The translations under genes were made by a program, and so were the position numbers. A stretch of 7,478 nt of DNA from an uncultured Actinomycetospora sp. (lineage in GTDB: Bacteria > Actinomycetota > Actinomycetes > Mycobacteriales > Pseudonocardiaceae): positions 1 to 7,478 of the forward strand of contig CADCTH010000145.1 in assembly GCA_902805495.1 (NCBI GenBank), given 5' to 3'. Below are positions 1 to 5,510 of the stretch, piece after piece. Within the stretch, counting starts at the first letter, position 1. The number at the start of each line of letters is the position of its first letter. Below the pieces are notes generated by a model. The model worked only from the letters and a program-made list of their open reading frames with translations. It had not been told where the DNA came from and searched no databases.

Positions 1-199
1 CGACGGCCTCGCGGTCGTCCGCCCCGTCGCGGCCCTGGCCCGGCGCCTGCTGCGCCCCGGGGGAGCGGTGGCGCTCGAGCACGACGACTCCCACCCGGCG
101 GCCGTGCGCGACGTGCTCGCCGCGGCCGGGTTCGCCGACGTCGCCACCCACGCCGACCTCACCGGACGCCCGCGCGTCGCGACGGCCCGGCGGACCTAG
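1..199 (+). CDS. prmC: Peptide chain release factor N5-glutamine methyltransferase, C-terminal end (partial)
   Basis: This is the last 65 codons of an open frame that enters from the left edge (first full codon at 2, TAG at 197-199). PrmC (HemK) methylates the glutamine of the GGQ motif in release factors RF1 and RF2, using S-adenosylmethionine, in the cytoplasm. The visible part holds the end of the Rossmann-like methyltransferase fold: a helix with ALARRLLRPGG, a strand with AVALEHDD, a helix with VRDVLAAAGF, and the closing DLTGRPRVATARR strand, which matches the usual PrmC C-terminus. The NPPY catalytic motif lies upstream of the window. The call rests on this tail and on the following sua5-type gene, its standard neighbour in Actinobacteria. 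The -10-like hexamer of the next gene overlaps the stop codon. Confidence 0.85.
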   Translation, partial: DGLAVVRPVAALARRLLRPGGAVALEHDDSHPAAVRDVLAAAGFADVATHADLTGRPRVATARRT

Positions 200-202
200 G
201 CT
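197..202 (+). promoter_or_regulatory. Putative -10 element (TAGGCT) for a leaderless sua5-type transcript
   Basis: TAGGCT fits the actinobacterial TAnnnT -10 pattern and ends exactly 8 nt before the GTG at 211, so transcription would begin at or within about two bases of the start codon. It overlaps the prmC stop codon. No good -35 box is visible 16-18 nt upstream. Support comes mainly from the same spacing recurring at three later genes. Confidence 0.45.
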
Positions 203-210
203 GGCCCGCC

Positions 211-855
211 GTGAGCGCCGTGTACGACTGCGAGGACCCCGCGACCCGTCCCACCGGCCTGGCCGCCGCCGCGTCCGCGGTGCGCGCCGGACGACTCGTC
301 GTCGTCCCCACCGACACGCTCTACGGCATCGGGGCGGACGCGTTCGACGGGCGCGCGGTGGCCGAGCTGCTGGCGGCCAAGCAGCGCGGGCCGGACATGC
401 CCGTCCCCGTGCTCGTGGGCAGCTGGTCGACGATCGACGGCCTGGTCGGCACCGTCCCGCCCGTCGCGCGCGACCTCGTCGAGGCGTTCTGGCCCGGCGG
501 CCTGTCCATCGTCCTGCCGCACGCCCCGAGCCTCGCCTGGGACCTCGGGCGCACGCGCGGCACCGTGATGCTGCGGATGCCCCTGCACCCGGTGGCCCTC
601 GAGCTGCTGCGCGACGTCGGCCCCATGGCCGTGAGCAGCGCGAACGTCTCCGGGCAGCCGCCGGCGACCACCGTCGAGGAGGCGCGCGAGCAGCTGGGCG
701 AGACGGTCGAGGTCTACCTCGACGGCGGGGTGTGCGCGACGGGCGTGGCCTCGACGATCGTCGACCTCACCGGCGAGGCTCCCCGCCTGCGCCGGGAGGG
801 CGCGGTGAGCTCCGAGGACGTGTCACGCGTCGTCGGCGTGCCCGTCACCCTCTGA
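211..855 (+). CDS. L-threonylcarbamoyladenylate synthase, YrdC/Sua5 family
   Basis: A 214-residue protein that makes threonylcarbamoyl-AMP from threonine, bicarbonate and ATP, the first step of the t6A37 modification of ANN-decoding tRNAs. It is a single YrdC domain. PTDTLYGIGADA at 33-44 is the family signature; K57 and R59 form the KxR motif; SSANVSG at 142-148 supplies the SxN motif (S143, N145); and ASTIVDL at 180-186 is the usual late nucleotide-binding strand. It lacks the roughly 130-residue C-terminal domain of long Sua5 proteins, so it is the short TsaC-like type. The GTG start at 211 is preferred because no Shine-Dalgarno is present and a TAGGCT -10-like box lies 8 nt upstream. It follows prmC by 11 nt, the normal actinobacterial arrangement (for example Rv1301 after hemK in M. 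tuberculosis). Confidence 0.92.
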   Translation: MSAVYDCEDPATRPTGLAAAASAVRAGRLVVVPTDTLYGIGADAFDGRAVAELLAAKQRGPDMPVPVLVGSWSTIDGLVGTVPPVARDLVEAFWPGGLSIVLPHAPSLAWDLGRTRGTVMLRMPLHPVALELLRDVGPMAVSSANVSGQPPATTVEEAREQLGETVEVYLDGGVCATGVASTIVDLTGEAPRLRREGAVSSEDVSRVVGVPVTL

Positions 856-884
856 ACACCGGGACTGTGACCCAGGTACCAGGG

Positions 885-923
885 GCGCTCACACCTGCGT
901 GAATGGCCGGTAACGTGAGGCGC
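885..923. repeat. Imperfect inverted repeat overlapping the glyA start region
   Basis: GCGCTCAC at 885-892 pairs with GTGAGGCGC at 915-923, eight base pairs with one bulged G. The left arm can pair alternatively with GTGA at 899-902 through a 6-nt loop (TCAC at 889-892). The repeat spans the presumed -35 and -10 boxes and ends 1 nt before the ATG. It may be a repressor site or a leader hairpin, or chance in GC-rich DNA. Confidence 0.35.
888..916 (+). promoter_or_regulatory. Putative glyA promoter (CTCACA, 17 nt, TAACGT)
   Basis: CTCACA at 888-893 matches four of six positions of TTGACA. It is followed by a 17-nt spacer and TAACGT at 911-916 (TAnnnT). The hexamer ends 8 nt before the glyA ATG, so the transcript would be leaderless or nearly so. 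The element lies within an imperfect inverted repeat (885-892 with 915-923), which could be an operator. If transcription instead starts upstream, the repeat could be an RNA hairpin that covers a weak GAGG ribosome-binding site at 917-920. Confidence 0.45.
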
Positions 924-924
924 C

Positions 925-2211
925 ATGGCATCCGACGCGCAGCACTTCTGGGGCCCGGACTTCGACGCGCTGCGGGCCGTCGACCCCGAGATCGCCCAGG
1001 TCGTCGACGACGAGCTGGAGCGCCTGCGCGGCGGGCTGCAGCTGATCGCCAGCGAGAACCTCACCAGTCCGGCGGTGCTCGCCGCGCTCGGCTCGACGCT
1101 GTCGAACAAGTACGCCGAGGGCTATCCCGGCCGGCGCTACTACGGCGGCTGCGAGGTCGTCGACCGCGCCGAGGAGATCGGCATCGAGCGGGCCAAGGCC
1201 CTGTTCGGCGCCGAGCACGCCAACCTGCAGCCGCACTCCGGCGCCAACGCCAACCTCGCGGTCTACGCGGCGTTCTGCCGGCCCGGCGACAAGGTGCTGG
1301 CGATGTCGCTGCCGCACGGCGGGCACCTGACGCACGGCGCCAAGGTCAGCTTCTCGGGCAAGTGGTTCGAGCCGGTGCCCTACACCGTGCGCGAGGACGA
1401 CGGGCTCATCGACTACGACCAGGTGCGCGACCTCGCGCTCGAGCACCGGCCGAAGATGATCGTGGCCGGCGCCACGGCCTACCCGCGCCTCATCGACTTC
1501 GAGAAGTTCCGCGCGATCGCCGACGAGGCGGGCGCGATCCTCTGGGTCGACGCCGCGCACTTCATCGGCCTCGTCGCCGGGCAGGCGATCCCCAGCCCGG
1601 TGCCCCACGCCGACGTCGTCACCTTCACCACCCACAAGGTCCTGCGCGGACCGCGCGGCGGCATGCTCGTCTCGAAGGCCGAGCACGCGAAGGCCCTGGA
1701 CAAGGCGGTCTTCCCGTTCCTGCAGGGCGGCCCGCTGATGCACGCGGTGGCCGGCAAGGCCGTCGCGCTCGCCGAGGCGGCCACCGAGGACTACCAGCGG
1801 TACGCGCGCCAGGTCATCACCAACGCCCAGGCCCTGACCTCGGCGCTCGAGTCGCACGGCATGCGCGCGATCTCGGGCGGCACCGACACCCATCTGGCGC
1901 TGCTCGACCTGCAGCCGCTCGGCGTCACCGGCAAGGAGGCCGAGGCCCGCAGCGGCCTGGCCGGGATCACGCTCAACAAGAACGCGATCCCGTACGACCC
2001 GCAGCCGCCGATGACCGCCTCGGGCATCCGCGTCGGCTCGCCGTCGATCACCACGCAGGGCATGACCGAGTCCGAGATGGGCGAGGTCGCGCGCCTCATC
2101 GCCGCCGCGGTGACCGCCGACGAGGCCACCGAGGACGGCAAGCAGACCCTCGCCGACGTGCGCGAGGACGTCGGGAAGCTCGTGTCGCGGTTCCCCGCGT
2201 ACCCCCGCTAG
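925..2211 (+). CDS. glyA: Serine hydroxymethyltransferase (divergent type)
   Basis: A 428-residue PLP enzyme that converts serine and tetrahydrofolate to glycine and 5,10-methylenetetrahydrofolate, feeding purine, thymidylate and methionine synthesis. Family landmarks are LIASEN at 40-45, NKYAEGYPGRRYYGGCE at 61-77, HGGHLTHG at 131-138, VDAAHF with D209 (PLP ring nitrogen) and H212 (ring stacking), TTHK with Schiff-base lysine K238, GPRGG at 242-246, and SGIRVGSPS with R369 as the substrate-carboxylate arginine. The 29-residue D209-K238 distance equals that of the E. coli enzyme (D200-K229). Several usually constant positions differ: HSGANAN (normally HSGA/SQAN), AGATAYPR (Thr for Ser), AHFIGLV (normally AHFAGLV) and TTQGM (normally TRGF). 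The catalytic set is intact, so it is probably active, perhaps a second SHMT beside a canonical one elsewhere. The ATG at 925 lies 8 nt after TAACGT. Confidence 0.93.
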   Translation: MASDAQHFWGPDFDALRAVDPEIAQVVDDELERLRGGLQLIASENLTSPAVLAALGSTLSNKYAEGYPGRRYYGGCEVVDRAEEIGIERAKALFGAEHANLQPHSGANANLAVYAAFCRPGDKVLAMSLPHGGHLTHGAKVSFSGKWFEPVPYTVREDDGLIDYDQVRDLALEHRPKMIVAGATAYPRLIDFEKFRAIADEAGAILWVDAAHFIGLVAGQAIPSPVPHADVVTFTTHKVLRGPRGGMLVSKAEHAKALDKAVFPFLQGGPLMHAVAGKAVALAEAATEDYQRYARQVITNAQALTSALESHGMRAISGGTDTHLALLDLQPLGVTGKEAEARSGLAGITLNKNAIPYDPQPPMTASGIRVGSPSITTQGMTESEMGEVARLIAAAVTADEATEDGKQTLADVREDVGKLVSRFPAYPR

Positions 2212-2258
2212 GCGCGCCGGGACCCGGCTCCGCTGCGCTGCGCGGGTGGTCGCGGGTC

Positions 2259-2264
2259 TACTGT
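2259..2264 (+). promoter_or_regulatory. Putative -10 element (TACTGT) for a leaderless wecA transcript
   Basis: TACTGT (TAnnnT) ends 8 nt before the in-frame GTG at 2273, the same spacing as at sua5, glyA and the AtpZ-type gene. No recognisable -35 box is present upstream. It is used here to choose the start codon of the next gene. Confidence 0.4.
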
Positions 2265-2272
2265 CGGTGCCC

Positions 2273-3433
2273 GTGGGCCCGTCAGCGGACTTCGCCCCGA
2301 TGGGGCTGCCGATCCTGGAGTACCTCCTGGTCGGGCTGTCCGCCGCGGTCGTGACCTACCTGCTCACCGGGCTGGTGCGCCGCCTCGCGCTGCGCTGGGG
2401 CGCCATCGCCGTGCCGCGCGGCCGCGACGTGCACACCATCCCGATCCCGCGCCTCGGCGGCGTCGCGATCTACCTCGGCGTGCTCGGCGGGGTGTTCGTG
2501 GCCAGCCAGCTGCCGGTGCTGCGCCGCGCGTTCGACTACTCCACCGAGACGGTGGCCGTCCTCGTCGCGGGCGGCGTGATCGTGGTGGTCGGGGCGCTGG
2601 ACGACCGCGTCGGCCTCGACGCGCTGACCAAGCTGGCCGGCCAGGCCACCGCGGCCGGCGTCCTCGTGCTCATGGGCGTGCAGTGGACCGCGGTGTACCT
2701 GCCCTGGGGCGGGTCGGGCGGCAGCACCGGCTCGCTGCTGCTGCTCGGCCAGGACCAGGGCGTGCTCATCACCGTGTTCCTGTGCGTCCTGCTGGTCAAC
2801 GCGATGAACTTCGTCGACGGCCTCGACGGGCTCGCCGCCGGGATCGGCACGATCGCGGCCACCGCGACGTGCGCGTTCGCGCTCGGGCTGCTCGGGCAGC
2901 AGAACGGCGACGTCAACGCCTACCCGCCCGCGCTCATCGCCGCGGTGCTCGCCGGGGCGTGCGCGGGCTTCCTGCCCCACAACTTCCAGCCGGCGCGCCT
3001 GTTCATGGGTGACTCCGGCTCCATGTTCATCGGACTCACGCTCGCGGCCGCCACCACCACGGCCTCGGGGCGCACCAACTACTCGACCACCGGGGCCACG
3101 GGCGCGCTCGCCCTGGTCACGCCCCTGATCGTCGTCGCCTCGGTGGTGTTCGTCCCGCTGCTCGACCTGCTGCTCGCGGTCGTCCGGCGCACCCGGGCGG
3201 GCACGAGCCCGTTCGCGCCCGACAAGATGCACCTGCACCACCGGCTGCTCGAGATCGGGCACTCCCAGCGCCGCGCCGTGCTGCTGATCTACCTGTGGGC
3301 CGGGGTGCTGTCCTTCGGGGCGGTGGCGCTCGCGCTGGTCGACAACGCGTTCCTGGTGGTCTGGATGGTCACCGTCGGCCTGCTCGTGGCCGTGCTCGCC
3401 TCGGCCGTGCCCCGCCTGCGCTCCCGCACCTGA
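2273..3433 (+). CDS. wecA: Polyprenyl-phosphate N-acetylglucosaminyl-1-phosphate transferase (WecA/Rfe family)
   Basis: A polytopic membrane enzyme (386 residues from GTG 2273) that moves GlcNAc-1-phosphate from UDP-GlcNAc to polyprenyl phosphate. In Actinobacteria with arabinogalactan walls this starts the linker joining arabinogalactan to peptidoglycan. Motifs of the MraY/WecA superfamily are DDR at 110-112, NAMNFVDGLDG at 176-186 with the catalytic or Mg-binding aspartates D182 and D185, MGDSGS at 245-250 (D247), and DKMHLHHRL at 317-325, whose HxHH is typical of WecA/TagO rather than MraY. About eleven hydrophobic segments run from residue 14 to 379. It resembles remembered M. tuberculosis Rv1302 along its length, and gene order agrees. 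Start choice: GTG 2273 lies 8 nt after a TACTGT box; GTG 2246 or 2267 and ATG 2300 are in-frame alternatives, and homology clearly begins only near residue 11. Confidence 0.9.
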   Translation: MGPSADFAPMGLPILEYLLVGLSAAVVTYLLTGLVRRLALRWGAIAVPRGRDVHTIPIPRLGGVAIYLGVLGGVFVASQLPVLRRAFDYSTETVAVLVAGGVIVVVGALDDRVGLDALTKLAGQATAAGVLVLMGVQWTAVYLPWGGSGGSTGSLLLLGQDQGVLITVFLCVLLVNAMNFVDGLDGLAAGIGTIAATATCAFALGLLGQQNGDVNAYPPALIAAVLAGACAGFLPHNFQPARLFMGDSGSMFIGLTLAAATTTASGRTNYSTTGATGALALVTPLIVVASVVFVPLLDLLLAVVRRTRAGTSPFAPDKMHLHHRLLEIGHSQRRAVLLIYLWAGVLSFGAVALALVDNAFLVVWMVTVGLLVAVLASAVPRLRSRT

Positions 3434-3446
3434 CCCGACCCGCCAG

Positions 3447-3485
3447 CCCGTACCCGCATCCCGTACCCGCATCCCGTACCCGGAG
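3447..3485. repeat. 13-nt tandem repeat between wecA and the AtpI-like gene
   Basis: CCCGTACCCGCAT occurs exactly at 3447-3459 and 3460-3472. A third partial unit at 3473-3485 is identical over its first 10 bases. It fills most of the 64-nt intergenic gap. The core ATCCCGTACCC (3458-3468 and 3471-3481) reappears inverted at 3989-3999 beyond the next gene. Confidence 0.85.
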
Positions 3486-3497
3486 TCCCGAACAACG

Positions 3498-3971
3498 ATG
3501 ACCAGTCCCGAGCCCGACCAGCCGACACCGTCCGGCGGCCCGCTCCCGCCGACGAGCAGCCCCGCCACCACCGCCCAGATCCTCGACGCCAGCCGCGTCA
3601 TGCTGCGCGGCGGTCTCTGGGCCGCGGTGGTGGTCGCGGTGCTCGCCGCGGTGGCGGCCGGGCTCCTCGCCGGCGTGCCCGGGGTGGTCGCCGCGATCGT
3701 CGGTGCGGTCGTGGTCGTCGCCGTCTGCTCGCTGGGCCCGCTGGTGATGCGCTGGACCGCGGCCGCGGACCCGATGGTGGTGATGGCCGCGGCTATGATC
3801 AGCATGCTCGCCAAGCTGGGCGTGCTGCTGGTGATCTTCCTGGTGCTCGGCGGCCTCGGACTCGTCGACACCCGCATCGCCGCGCTGGCGCTCGGCCCGA
3901 CGGCCATCGCGTTCATCACCGGCGAGGTGATCGCCTTCGCGCGGATGCGCACCCCGACCATCGCCGTGTGA
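3498..3971 (+). CDS. Small integral membrane protein, AtpI-like (ATP synthase protein I type)
   Basis: A 157-residue protein with a 35-residue Pro/Ser/Thr-rich N-terminus followed by four hydrophobic segments at about 38-58, 63-85, 93-118 and 126-148. Segment 3 carries a lysine (AKLG, K106) and segment 4 a glutamate (TGEVIAF, E143), polar residues of the kind seen in AtpI-superfamily proteins. Its place just before the Fo genes matches Rv1303 of M. tuberculosis, a similar protein between rfe and atpB. AtpI-type proteins are implicated in c-ring assembly or in Mg2+/Ca2+ supply to the synthase; that role is inferred from family and position. The ATG at 3498 has only a weak GGAG 12 nt upstream and no TAnnnT box at the spacing used by its neighbours, so it probably depends on wecA transcription. 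A start at ATG 3600 would remove only the presumed disordered N-terminus. Confidence 0.75.
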   Translation: MTSPEPDQPTPSGGPLPPTSSPATTAQILDASRVMLRGGLWAAVVVAVLAAVAAGLLAGVPGVVAAIVGAVVVVAVCSLGPLVMRWTAAADPMVVMAAAMISMLAKLGVLLVIFLVLGGLGLVDTRIAALALGPTAIAFITGEVIAFARMRTPTIAV

Positions 3972-3988
3972 CCCGTCGGGGCGAACGG

Positions 3989-3999
3989 GGGTACGGGAT
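3989..3999. repeat. Inverted copy of the upstream 11-nt repeat core
   Basis: GGGTACGGGAT is the exact reverse complement of ATCCCGTACCC at 3458-3468 and 3471-3481, so copies flank the AtpI-like gene in opposite orientation. It overlaps a 10-nt palindrome, GGATCGATCC at 3996-4005. A 7-nt direct piece, TCCCGTA, follows at 4020-4026, just before the presumed atp promoter. Confidence 0.7.
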
Positions 4000-4027
4000 C
4001 GATCCAGAGGCCTCCGACGTCCCGTAA

Positions 4028-4055
4028 TGGACTACGACGAACGTGCTGATATGGT
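4028..4055 (+). promoter_or_regulatory. Putative atp operon promoter (TGGACT, 16 nt, TATGGT)
   Basis: TGGACT at 4028-4033 matches four of six bases of TTGACA. A 16-nt spacer separates it from TATGGT at 4050-4055, the best -10 box in the window. It ends 8 nt before ATG 4064, predicting a leaderless message that begins with the AtpZ-type gene and reads into atpB and beyond. Confidence 0.55.
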
Positions 4056-4063
4056 GCGCCGCG

Positions 4064-4369
4064 ATGGCGCAGGACAGCCTCCGCGGTGACGCGGGACGCA
4101 CCCCCGCGACGGGGTCCGGACCCGGCTCGCCCGCGGAGGCGTGGACGATCCTCTCCCACCTGATCACCGGGTTCCTGGTGTTCGGCCTGGGGGGAGCGGG
4201 TCTGGACGCCCTGCTGGGTACTCGGTGGTTTCTCCTGGTCGGGCTGCTGCTCGGCGGGGCCGCGTCCTTCGCCTTGATCTACATCCGATACCTTTACGTC
4301 CCCCCCGACCCTCTCCCTCGACCCGGTGGTCCCGCCGGCCCGGAGGACCGGAAGGAGCAGCACGGGTGA
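4064..4369 (+). CDS. AtpZ/AtpI family protein (two-helix ATP synthase accessory protein)
   Basis: A 101-residue protein with a polar, disordered-looking N-terminus (1-24) and two transmembrane helices at about 27-50 and 54-77 joined by a tight LDALLGTRWF turn, followed by a Pro/Gly-rich charged tail. The pattern GxxLDxxxGTxxxxxxxGxxxG with a late Tyr is the signature of the AtpZ/AtpI (ATPase gene 1) family, encoded at the front of many atp operons and linked to c-ring assembly or divalent-cation handling. The ATG at 4064 is preferred to an in-frame GTG at 4043: it sits 8 nt after the TATGGT box, and MAQDS is a more natural N-terminus. The TGA overlaps the atpB start as GTGA (4366-4369), which indicates translational coupling. 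Confidence 0.8.
   Translation: MAQDSLRGDAGRTPATGSGPGSPAEAWTILSHLITGFLVFGLGGAGLDALLGTRWFLLVGLLLGGAASFALIYIRYLYVPPDPLPRPGGPAGPEDRKEQHG
4351..4357 (+). promoter_or_regulatory. Ribosome-binding site of atpB (GAAGGAG)
   Basis: GAAGGAG lies 8 nt before the GTG at 4366, inside the end of the AtpZ-type gene. It fixes the atpB start and is the first strong Shine-Dalgarno in the window. Confidence 0.8.
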
Positions 4370-5196
4370 TCTCGTCGTCGTGGACGCAGGTGCCGGCGCC
4401 CCCGGGCCCACCACCGATGCCGGCCGAGGGCTTCAAGGCCCCCGGTGTCGAGGACTTCAACATCCCGCCGATCTTCGAGGGCATCCCCGTCCTCGAGTGG
4501 TTCGACAAGGTCTCGATCCAGTTCATCGTCGCCGCGATCATCGTGTACCTCTTCTACGCGCTGGCGACGAAGAACGCGAAGATCATCCCGGGCCGGCTGC
4601 AGTTCGCCGCCGAGAAGTTCCAGGGCCTGGTGCGCGACCAGATCGCGCGGGACAACATCGGGCCCGAGTTCCGGCGCTACGTGCCCTACCTGGTGGCGCT
4701 GTTCGCCTTCATCCTGGTGAACAACGTCTTCGGCATCTTCCCGTTCATCCAGTTCCCGTCGTTCTCGCACCCGGGGATGGCGTACGCGCTGGCCATCGTG
4801 ACGTGGCTGATCTACAACTACGTCGGCATCCGCAAGCAGGGGTTCGGCGGCTACATCAAGCTGCAGACCTGGCCGCCGGGGGTCCCGTGGGCCGTCCGGA
4901 TCGTGCTCACCCCGATCGAGTTCATCTCGAACTTCATCCTGCGGCCCGTCACGCTCTCGCTCCGGTTGTTCGGCAACATGCTCGCCGGCCACCTGCTGCT
5001 GCTGGTGTTCATCTTCGGCGGCGAGTACATGCTCACGCTCGCCGACTCGCTGGTGCTCAACATCCTGTCGCCGTTCGCGTTCCTCTTCGCGATCGTCATG
5101 ACGTTCTTCGAGGCCTTCATCCAGGTGGTGCAGGCCTACATCTTCACGATCCTCACCGCGTCGTACATCGGCGCCTCGCTGGCCGACGAGCACTAG
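4366..5196 (+). CDS. atpB: F1Fo ATP synthase subunit a
   Basis: The membrane stator subunit (276 residues) that forms the two proton half-channels against the c-ring. The essential arginine is R200 in SLRLFGNMLAGH, equivalent to E. coli R210, and Q256 in VVQAYIF corresponds to E. coli Q252. The pair that is E219/H245 in E. coli is reversed here to H209/E249, as in mitochondria and many other bacteria. Hydrophobic helices lie at about 47-67, 105-127, 138-154, 178-220 (two helix regions) and 230-270, preceded by a Pro-rich N-terminal segment. The GTG at 4366 is chosen because it has a GAAGGAG site 8 nt upstream, overlaps the preceding stop codon, and gives a normal length; the frame stays open further upstream without homology. 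It is followed by a 64-nt gap before atpE. Confidence 0.96.
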   Translation: MISSSWTQVPAPPGPPPMPAEGFKAPGVEDFNIPPIFEGIPVLEWFDKVSIQFIVAAIIVYLFYALATKNAKIIPGRLQFAAEKFQGLVRDQIARDNIGPEFRRYVPYLVALFAFILVNNVFGIFPFIQFPSFSHPGMAYALAIVTWLIYNYVGIRKQGFGGYIKLQTWPPGVPWAVRIVLTPIEFISNFILRPVTLSLRLFGNMLAGHLLLLVFIFGGEYMLTLADSLVLNILSPFAFLFAIVMTFFEAFIQVVQAYIFTILTASYIGASLADEH

Positions 5197-5197
5197 T

Positions 5198-5209
5198 CGG
5201 CCGCGGCCG
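5198..5209. repeat. 12-nt GC palindrome in the atpB-atpE gap
   Basis: CGGCCGCGGCCG is a perfect palindrome starting two bases after the atpB stop. No T-tract follows, so it is not a normal intrinsic terminator. It could form an RNA hairpin at the atpB-atpE junction. The gap also holds a CGATCAC direct repeat (5225-5231 and 5237-5243). Confidence 0.4.
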
Positions 5210-5244
5210 CTCCGCGTCCCCACCCGATCACCCCACGATCACGT

Positions 5245-5253
5245 AGGAAAGGA
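5245..5253 (+). promoter_or_regulatory. Ribosome-binding site of atpE (AGGAAAGGA)
   Basis: A purine-rich AGGAAAGGA ends 7 nt before ATG 5261. It is among the strongest sites in the window and precedes the subunit needed in many copies per complex. Confidence 0.8.
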
Positions 5254-5260
5254 ACCCCTC

Positions 5261-5467
5261 ATGGTTCAGGGCAGCCTCAACATGGTCGGCTACGGCCTCT
5301 CGGCCGTCGGCCCCGGTATCGGTGTCGGCATCGTCTTCGCGGCGTTCATCAACGGCGTCGCCCGCCAGCCCGAGGCCCGCGGCCAGCTGCAGACCATCGC
5401 GTTCATCGGCTTCGCCCTCTCCGAGGCGCTCGCCATCATCGGTCTGGTCCTCGCGTTCGCCATCTGA
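5261..5467 (+). CDS. atpE: F1Fo ATP synthase subunit c
   Basis: The 68-residue proteolipid whose ring turns as protons bind and leave. It is a two-helix hairpin: helix 1 holds the glycine packing motif GPGIGVG (G17, G19, G21, G23), the polar loop is ARQPEAR (34-40) that contacts gamma/epsilon, and helix 2 holds the ion-binding glutamate E55 in FALSEALAI. No Na+-type signature (helix-1 Gln with Ser/Thr after the Glu) is seen, so protons are the likely ion. It is shorter than the 81-residue mycobacterial protein. Aligned on ARQPE and the glutamate, the mycobacterial bedaquiline-contact residues D28, A63 and Y64 are V22, L57 and A58 here. The start is fixed by a strong Shine-Dalgarno site. Confidence 0.96.
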   Translation: MVQGSLNMVGYGLSAVGPGIGVGIVFAAFINGVARQPEARGQLQTIAFIGFALSEALAIIGLVLAFAI

Positions 5468-5497
5468 GTCCCCCTGACCGGTCGACACCGCAGGGAC

Positions 5498-5505
5498 GGG
5501 AGGTG
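5498..5505 (+). promoter_or_regulatory. Ribosome-binding site of atpF (GGGAGGTG)
   Basis: GGGAGGTG contains the full GGAGGTG core and ends 5 nt before ATG 5511, fixing the atpF start. Confidence 0.8.
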
Positions 5506-5510
5506 AACCG

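Noticed and set aside
2212..2258. Short inverted repeats after glyA (GCCG/CGGC at 2216-2228; ACCCG/CGGGT at 2222-2247) as a terminator.
   Set aside because: Stems are only 4-5 bp and no T-tract follows; such pairings are expected by chance in GC-rich DNA.
2246..2272. Upstream GTG starts (2246, 2267) for wecA.
   Set aside because: No Shine-Dalgarno precedes either and the added residues have no counterpart in the family; GTG 2273 fits the -10 spacing better. ATG 2300 cannot be excluded.
903..2354. Long + strand frame overlapping glyA in another phase.
   Set aside because: Extremely Arg/Ala-rich translation with no family resemblance, while the glyA frame has all SHMT catalytic motifs.
3972..3989. 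CCCGT/ACGGG hairpin after the AtpI-like gene as a terminator.
   Set aside because: A 5-bp stem with an 8-nt loop and no T-tract is too weak to call.
4043..4063. Upstream GTG start for the AtpZ-type protein adding MLIWCAA.
   Set aside because: This GTG lies upstream of the presumed -10 box itself; the ATG at 4064 fits the 8-nt spacing seen at other genes. It remains possible if transcription comes from upstream.
2282..4414. A very long open frame (about 710 codons) on the - strand spanning wecA, the AtpI-like gene and the AtpZ-type gene.
   Set aside because: It mirrors well-supported + strand genes, its composition (runs of Arg, Gly, Glu, His) is typical of antisense frames in GC-rich DNA, and no domain is recognisable.
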